A stretch of DNA of 58,000 nucleotides from Cryptomeria japonica (Eukaryota > Streptophyta > Pinopsida > Cupressales > Cupressaceae). Location of the stretch: contig NC_081411.1 in the NCBI RefSeq assembly GCF_030272615.1, positions 39,237,140 through 39,295,139 on the forward strand. The letters are read 5' to 3'. The translations under genes and the position numbers were made by a program. Below the pieces are notes generated by a model. The model saw nothing but the letters and a program-made list of their open reading frames with translations, was not told where the DNA came from and did not search any database. Numbering within the stretch: position 1 is the first letter of the stretch; each line of letters starts with the position of its first letter. Positions 53,901 through 58,000 of the stretch are shown here, piece after piece.

Positions 53901-55587
53901 TGGTAACACTTTGACGTTCAAAACTTTGATATATCGCCTTCAAAAGACACCTTATACCTTGTGTGACCCCGAAAAACCCTGACTTGGCATGAACTTGAAG
54001 GAAAATGAAGGATCCCATACAAATCGCCCTGGTCCCTTGGAGAGGGACAGGAGCGATATAGCTTCTGTGTTCAATTTAAGGATCTTTTAACGTTTGAAGT
54101 CTTTGTATATCACCTTCTAATCATGCCTTGGACCTCATACGACCTTGCAAAACCTTGACCTTACGTGATTTTTGAGGGATTTGGCTAATATAATAAACAT
54201 CGCTCTGGTCCCTTGGAGAGGGACAGGAGCGAACTTCAAGGTTTTGAGTTTGTCCTTGTTTCGGCCAACTTGCAATTACTTTTATTGTTCAAAACAAAGT
54301 CTCTTGATTCCCCTTGATCGCTTGATGCGTGATAAACTTTCAAAATTTATGCCTTTATGCAAATTTCGCTCTGGTCCCTTCCTGAGGGACAGGAGCGAAC
54401 CTAGGTATTTACGTGCAAATCCTTCAATTTGGCGATCCTTGTAACTTTGTGCTTGATTGAGACGCTTCGAAATGTCCTTGCCACCTCTCTCCTTGACTTG
54501 GAGTGGTTTGAATTTGAGGAAAAGGCAACATAACTAAGATATCGCCCTGGTCCCTTGGAGAGGGACAGGAGCGATCCTGCTCTTGTGGGCTTCATTTTAC
54601 TTTATCACCTTCAAAATTTATCTTCAATGGTCTCGTAATACTTCATTTCATTCATTCATGCCTTGAGATCGGTTGTAACTTAGCAAGAAAATCATCTATA
54701 ACAAAAATCGCTCTGGTCCCTTGGAGAGGGACAGGAGCGAACTTGGGCATTTGGGTCCCTTGTTGACGTTTGATAATCTTCAATTTGTCTTCAATGGGTT
54801 CAATTCATCTCCTTTCTTGCCTTCAAACATAAAACTTGCTTGATCTTTGCCCAGATCGTACCTTATGAAGAATTTCGCTCTAGTCCTTCAGTGAGGGACA
54901 GGAGCGAATTTGACCCTCTAGGCAAAAACTTCATCATTTCATTGTTTTTGATCAAGTCTGGATGCTCTATCATGCTCATTTCGTCCTTCACCATGCCTTT
55001 GATGTCTCGATTCGTCCAAACAAGGTCAGGAATGGCTCAACTAAGCATTTTCGCTCTGGACCCTTGGTGAGGGACACGAGCGATTCGCCTTGGTCCCTTG
55101 GAGAGGGACAGGAGCGCTTTTCGCTCTGGACCCTTGGAGAAGGACACGAGCGAAATTTGACTTTTCACACTCTCTATCAGGATAATTTTTATGGAATATA
55201 ACATTTAAGTATAAGTGACATTTCCTTCTATGTTTCTTCTTTCTTATGGAAATGTCACTTGTACTTTAAGTTATATTCCATATATACTTTCAGGATGTTT
55301 GAGAGTGGTTTCAAACCTCCAGGAGTTATATTGCAAAATCTAGTTTTTGGAGGTTTTTTTAGTTTCCAGACTTAGTCAAATTCAGGATCAGGGCATTCCA
55401 GACTTAGCCAAATTTCAGGATCAGGACCTCACTCAAGCCGGACTTGCTACCCTATTGATCCCCTGGGCGACATTCAAAATGCAAAGGCTAACTAACAAAA
55501 CCCTAAAAAACCTAAAGAAAAAACCCTAAAAAGCAAAAAACATGGGTCCCCATTTGCAATGGGGCGATGTGTGAAAACGTCACAACA
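50987..55587 (-). repeat. 4.6-kb solo LTR inserted in hAT exon 4
   Basis: It is flanked by a perfect 5-bp target duplication GGTCC (50982-50986 and 55588-55592). It starts TGTTGACGTG and ends ACGTCACAACA, so it has TG...CA ends. No direct terminal repeat, primer site or polypurine tract is visible inside, so it is one LTR, not a complete element. On the minus strand a TATA box (CTATATAA, 51838-51831) would lie 3.7 kb from the LTR start, leaving a very long U3. The U3 contains the hairpin array at 53182-55154. Scattered short ORFs are not genes. The length is unusual for a plant LTR. Confidence 0.85.
53182..55154. repeat. Array of 14 hairpin cores, steps of 166-167 or 176 bp
   Basis: Each 35-bp core reads roughly ATCGCCCTGGTCCCTT, a 4-5 base loop, then AGGGACAGGAGCGAT. 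It is an imperfect palindrome. Starts: 53182, 53348, 53514, 53681, 53847, 54023, 54199, 54365, 54541, 54707, 54874, 55050, 55084, 55120. The first twelve are spaced 166, 166, 167, 166, 176, 176, 166, 176, 166, 167 and 176; the last three are almost back to back. Spacers between cores are AT-rich and much more diverged than the cores. The array lies upstream of the minus-strand TATA box, in U3. Confidence 0.93.
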
Positions 55588-57149
55588 GGTCCCTTGTGAT
55601 GAGATAGTGAAGGTAATTTTTTTATAAATTCTACAATTTAGCTTCATGTTTTATAACTTATTATATGTATTCTCTTATTTGCTCATTTTTCTAAATTACA
55701 CAATATTTTCAATTTTGCAGTTTGTTAAGCCCTTGGTGGTTTTGTTGCGAGTTGCGGATGGAGATAAGCCCGCAATGGGCTATATATATGAGGGCATGGA
55801 TAGGGCGAAGGAGGCCATCAGATTCGTCTATGGAGCAGATGAGAGCAAGTATGGTCCCATTTGGGAGATCATTGATAGCAGATGGCATCATCAACTACAT
55901 AGGCCCATCCATGCGGCAGCGTATTATCTGAATCTGGCATTCCATTTTATCCCTTCTTTCAAGGCTGATGCGGAGGTCCTTAATGGGCTATATGCAATCA
56001 TGGAGAAGATGGGACCTGCTGGTACTTCTCAGATAGACCTTTTTCGAGAGCTACAGATGTTCTCAGATGCACAAGGGGAGACCTTCTCTCGTCCTGTCGC
56101 CAAAGACGGTAGGACAACTATGATGCCAGGTAAAAATAAATTGTTAGGCTTAATTTTAGTTTTATTCAATACTATATTGTAACTTGTTAAATGAGTTCAT
56201 GAGTGAGACTGATTTTTTTTTTTTTTTTCATTTCAAACTCAGATCATTGGTGGAACTTTTTTGGCCCAGAGACACCAAATGTTCAGAAGTTGGCCATTCG
56301 TATCTTGAGCCAACCATGCAGCGCATCAGGTTGTGAGCGCAATTGGAGTATGTTTGAGCACATACACTCCAAGAGGCACAATAGATTATCTATGGAGAAG
56401 ATGAATGATCTCGTCTTTGTTCACTACAACCTCCGCCTGAGAATGAGAAAGAATGCAACAGTTGACATGTCTCCTATCATTCTAGATGAGGTTGATCTTG
56501 AAGTAGAGTGGGCCAATGAGAATCAGACAGCTCTTGGGACTCCTACAACTGTATTTAGTGATGATGACATTGATTGGATCGACCAAGTAGATATAGAGGC
56601 TGAGGCTATAGCCATGGCAGAGGAGGAGCAGAGAGCACGAGGAGAGACAAGAAATACTGAGACTCAGAGTGACACAGCTGTTCCTGATGTTGGTGAGCAT
56701 GACACAGCCGTTCCTGATGTTGGTGAGCATGGCATGGTGTCACGGGGAGCAACTATAGCTGCTGAATCATCTAAGACCTACTTTAAACGCCTTCGCAGGG
56801 GACCAGGGCGAGAGGGTGCACGGCCCTCTCAGCCATAGGCTTGTACACTTGTAGTTGTATTTACTATTTACCTTTGGTATTTGTATGAAACATTTGATGA
56901 TGATCATATGATGACATGGATTTTTTATTCCATGAGTTTTGTAATATTGTATACATTTGACAATATTTATATATCTATGTTTCTTATTTTCTTCAGCTAC
57001 AATTTGCGTTTATGCTTATGTGATTGATGTATACTTGTGAATGTAATCAAATGAGCCAAGTTTAATGATGTTTTTGTGTCTTTAAGGTGTATTCAATAAA
57101 GGGTGTCTGAAACAAGTTTTAAATCTTTAAAAATCTCTAAATTTCTTGA

Positions 57150-57284
57150 GTTTTTCACTTTCCGAAGTCCAACCGAGTCTGGAGCCGAGTCTGACGCCGA
57201 GTCCCGAGTCCGAGTCCGAGTCTGACGCCGAGTCCCGAGTCCGAGTCCGAGTCGGCCTTGCCGAGTCCGAGTCTCATTTCTTTG
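57150..57284. repeat. hAT right subterminal repeats and TIR
   Basis: Repeated CGAGTC/CCGAGTCCGAGTC words end in GAGTCTCATTTCTTTG, the right TIR. The same words in mixed orientation fill 48010-48185 at the left end. They are probably transposase-binding sites. Confidence 0.85.
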
Positions 57285-57705
57285 GTTTTAAGACAATAGT
57301 TGAGACAATTTTTGATCGAATTGTCTTAACTTGAGACAAAATAAAACTTATGTATCATCTTAACTATTGTCTTTAAGTGAGCGTCTTAAATTATTGTCTT
57401 AAAAAATTGTCTTTATAGAGACAATAAAAAACATCAATATTATTGTCTCTTGAGAGACAATTGTATTTTTGTCTCTATAGAGACTATAGCTATAATAGAG
57501 AACATGTTGTCTCTATATAGGCAGATATGTCTTTAATTACAATTATTGTCTTTCTTAAGACGATAAAAATATTCTTATTAGAGAGAATACCACTTTTGTC
57601 TCTCTAAAGATTATATAAAACAATGAATTTTTAAAAATAGCTCACTATTTAGATAAATCAATATTGTTAAATATAAACTACAATATCATTGATTAATTCA
57701 TGTTA

Positions 57706-57775
57706 GGGCACGATGGAATTGAACCACCATCCTCCTGCTTGTGTAGCAAGTACTCTTCCATTTGAGCTAGCACCC
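57706..57775 (-). tRNA. tRNA-like sequence, probably a pseudogene (tRNA-Ala-like body)
   Basis: The minus strand starts GGGTGCTAGCTCAAATGG and gives a cloverleaf of about 70 nt: acceptor stem with one mismatch and two wobble pairs, D arm GCTC/GAGT, anticodon arm CTTGC-TACACAA-GCAGG, and T arm GGTGG-TTCAATT-CCATC. The A box (TAGCTCAAATGG) and B box (GGTTCAATTCC) are recognisable. The loop would give anticodon CAC, but position 33 is A instead of the invariant T. The body resembles nuclear tRNA-Ala. It could also be the head of a tRNA-derived SINE. Confidence 0.5.
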
Positions 57776-58000
57776 TTTAAAGAATAATTTTACCATTCAG
57801 TATCTTGGGTCTCAAAACACCCTTTGGTTTAATAGTGAGTTTTAAGTCTGAATAATGCTTAAGAACATGTGACCATTTTGCCATCCATTTTGTGTTTTTG
57901 TATTGAACAACATTTTTTGTTGCCTTGAAGATAAAATAACTGTGTTTCTTAAACAAAACCTCACAATATCTATCCAGTTCTACGCAACACAAAGAGATTG

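Larger units (their letters stand above)
49260..56838 (+). pseudogene. hAT transposase gene, six exons, lightly damaged
   Basis: It cuts and pastes the element. Exons by frame and splice sites: 49260-49897, 50013-50245, 50347-50499, 50606-50986 plus 55593-55612 (split by an LTR), 55721-56129 and 56243-56838. They sum to 2,430 nt, exactly 810 codons. Exon 1 encodes a BED zinc finger (CMFCK ... HIAGVRGHDVEPC). Exons 2 and 3 form the DUF659 region with MTDGWTD and VTDNAANY, holding the catalytic aspartates. PCAARCIDLMLED follows in exon 4. The last exon has SASGCERNWS and the C-terminal dimerisation domain. Damage: TAG codons at about 50158 and 50459, acceptor GG instead of AG at 50011-50012, and the LTR insertion. 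Confidence 0.9.
47992..57284 (+). mobile_element. hAT-superfamily DNA transposon, nearly complete
   Basis: A perfect 8-bp target duplication GTTTTAAG (47984-47991 and 57285-57292) flanks it. The terminal inverted repeats are CAGAGAAACGAGACTC at the left and, as complement of the right end, CAAAGAAATGAGACTC (14 of 16). Subterminal regions are packed with CGAGTC words at both ends. It encodes a six-exon transposase (49260-56838). It carries a duplicated left end and a 4.6-kb solo LTR in exon 4. Without the LTR it is about 4.7 kb, typical for an autonomous hAT element. Confidence 0.95.
47965..58000 (+). mobile_element. Left end of a second CACTA-like transposon, split by the hAT element
   Basis: CACTACTACATAGAGGGG starts at 47965 and is preceded by TAG (47962-47964), a possible target copy. 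The hAT element inserts 27 bp inside this end. After it, 57285-57620 is crowded with GAGACAAT/ATTGTCTC words in both orientations (for example GTTGAGACAATTTTTGATCG, TTGTCTCTTGAGAGACAA). This resembles a CACTA subterminal region. The other end lies outside the window, so size and coding capacity are unknown. Confidence 0.65.

Noticed and set aside
53182-55154. CRISPR-like array (35-bp palindromic repeats with spacers)
   Set aside because: Spacers are 131-141 bp, related to one another, and the array sits inside a plant LTR with target duplications. It is a eukaryotic tandem repeat, not a CRISPR array.
50987-55587. A complete LTR retrotransposon nested in the hAT element
   Set aside because: I see no terminal direct repeat, primer site, polypurine tract or coding domain. 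The TG...CA ends and 5-bp duplication fit a single long LTR.

Overview
The window is plant nuclear DNA that is almost entirely nested transposable elements and gene relics. Split plant-type exons, TATA boxes, LTRs with initiator-Met tRNA primer sites, CACTA and hAT transposons, and PPR and DRM gene pieces all point to a large plant genome. The long-LTR families and heavy nesting make a gymnosperm (probably a conifer) my best guess, but that is inference. I see no fully intact host gene.

Layout. 1-3145: a copia-type LTR fragment and AT-rich DNA. 3146-8152: a decayed LINE on the minus strand. 8655-13760: the upstream region and a coding scrap of a PPR gene, split by a 5'-truncated gypsy element (8835-13666). 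15403-43573: a Ty1/copia element (LTRs 15403-16616 and 42331-43573) blown up to 28 kb by three insertions: an 11.5-kb CACTA transposon (16997-28453, 3-bp target duplication GTT), a solo LTR (30322-31545), and an 8.3-kb LTR element without pol (33803-42135, target duplication AGATA). The last two hosts are themselves re-invaded: solo LTRs lie at 20068-21454 and 35594-37015. 44400-45720: a PPR pseudogene. 46032-46929: a short-chain dehydrogenase pseudogene. 47965 to the end: the left end of a second CACTA element, carrying a nearly complete hAT transposon (47992-57284, 8-bp target duplication GTTTTAAG) whose fourth exon is split by a 4.6-kb solo LTR (50987-55587).

Main discovery candidate. The CACTA element at 16997-28453 shows no transposase. 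It carries pieces of a DRM-type (domains rearranged) de novo DNA methyltransferase gene arranged as a roughly 2.26-kb palindrome (25948-28207) and two shorter foldbacks (24535-24735, 25310-25510), each of the two with a TATA-like sequence just upstream. Transcripts would fold into double-stranded RNA matching the catalytic domain of the enzyme that silences transposons. Rice has an analogue: miR820 lies in CACTA elements and targets OsDRM2. This may be an independent, structurally different case of a transposon carrying an RNA weapon against RNA-directed DNA methylation.

Second candidates are (i) a roughly 2-kb array of 14 hairpin cores in the U3 of the 4.6-kb LTR, with conserved cores, diverged spacers and steps of 166-167 or 176 bp, whose core motif recurs as a perfect 13-bp inverted repeat in an unrelated LTR at 30493-30521; and (ii) the pol-less LTR element with a 1,069-codon frame of unknown function that has gained stop codons but no frameshift.
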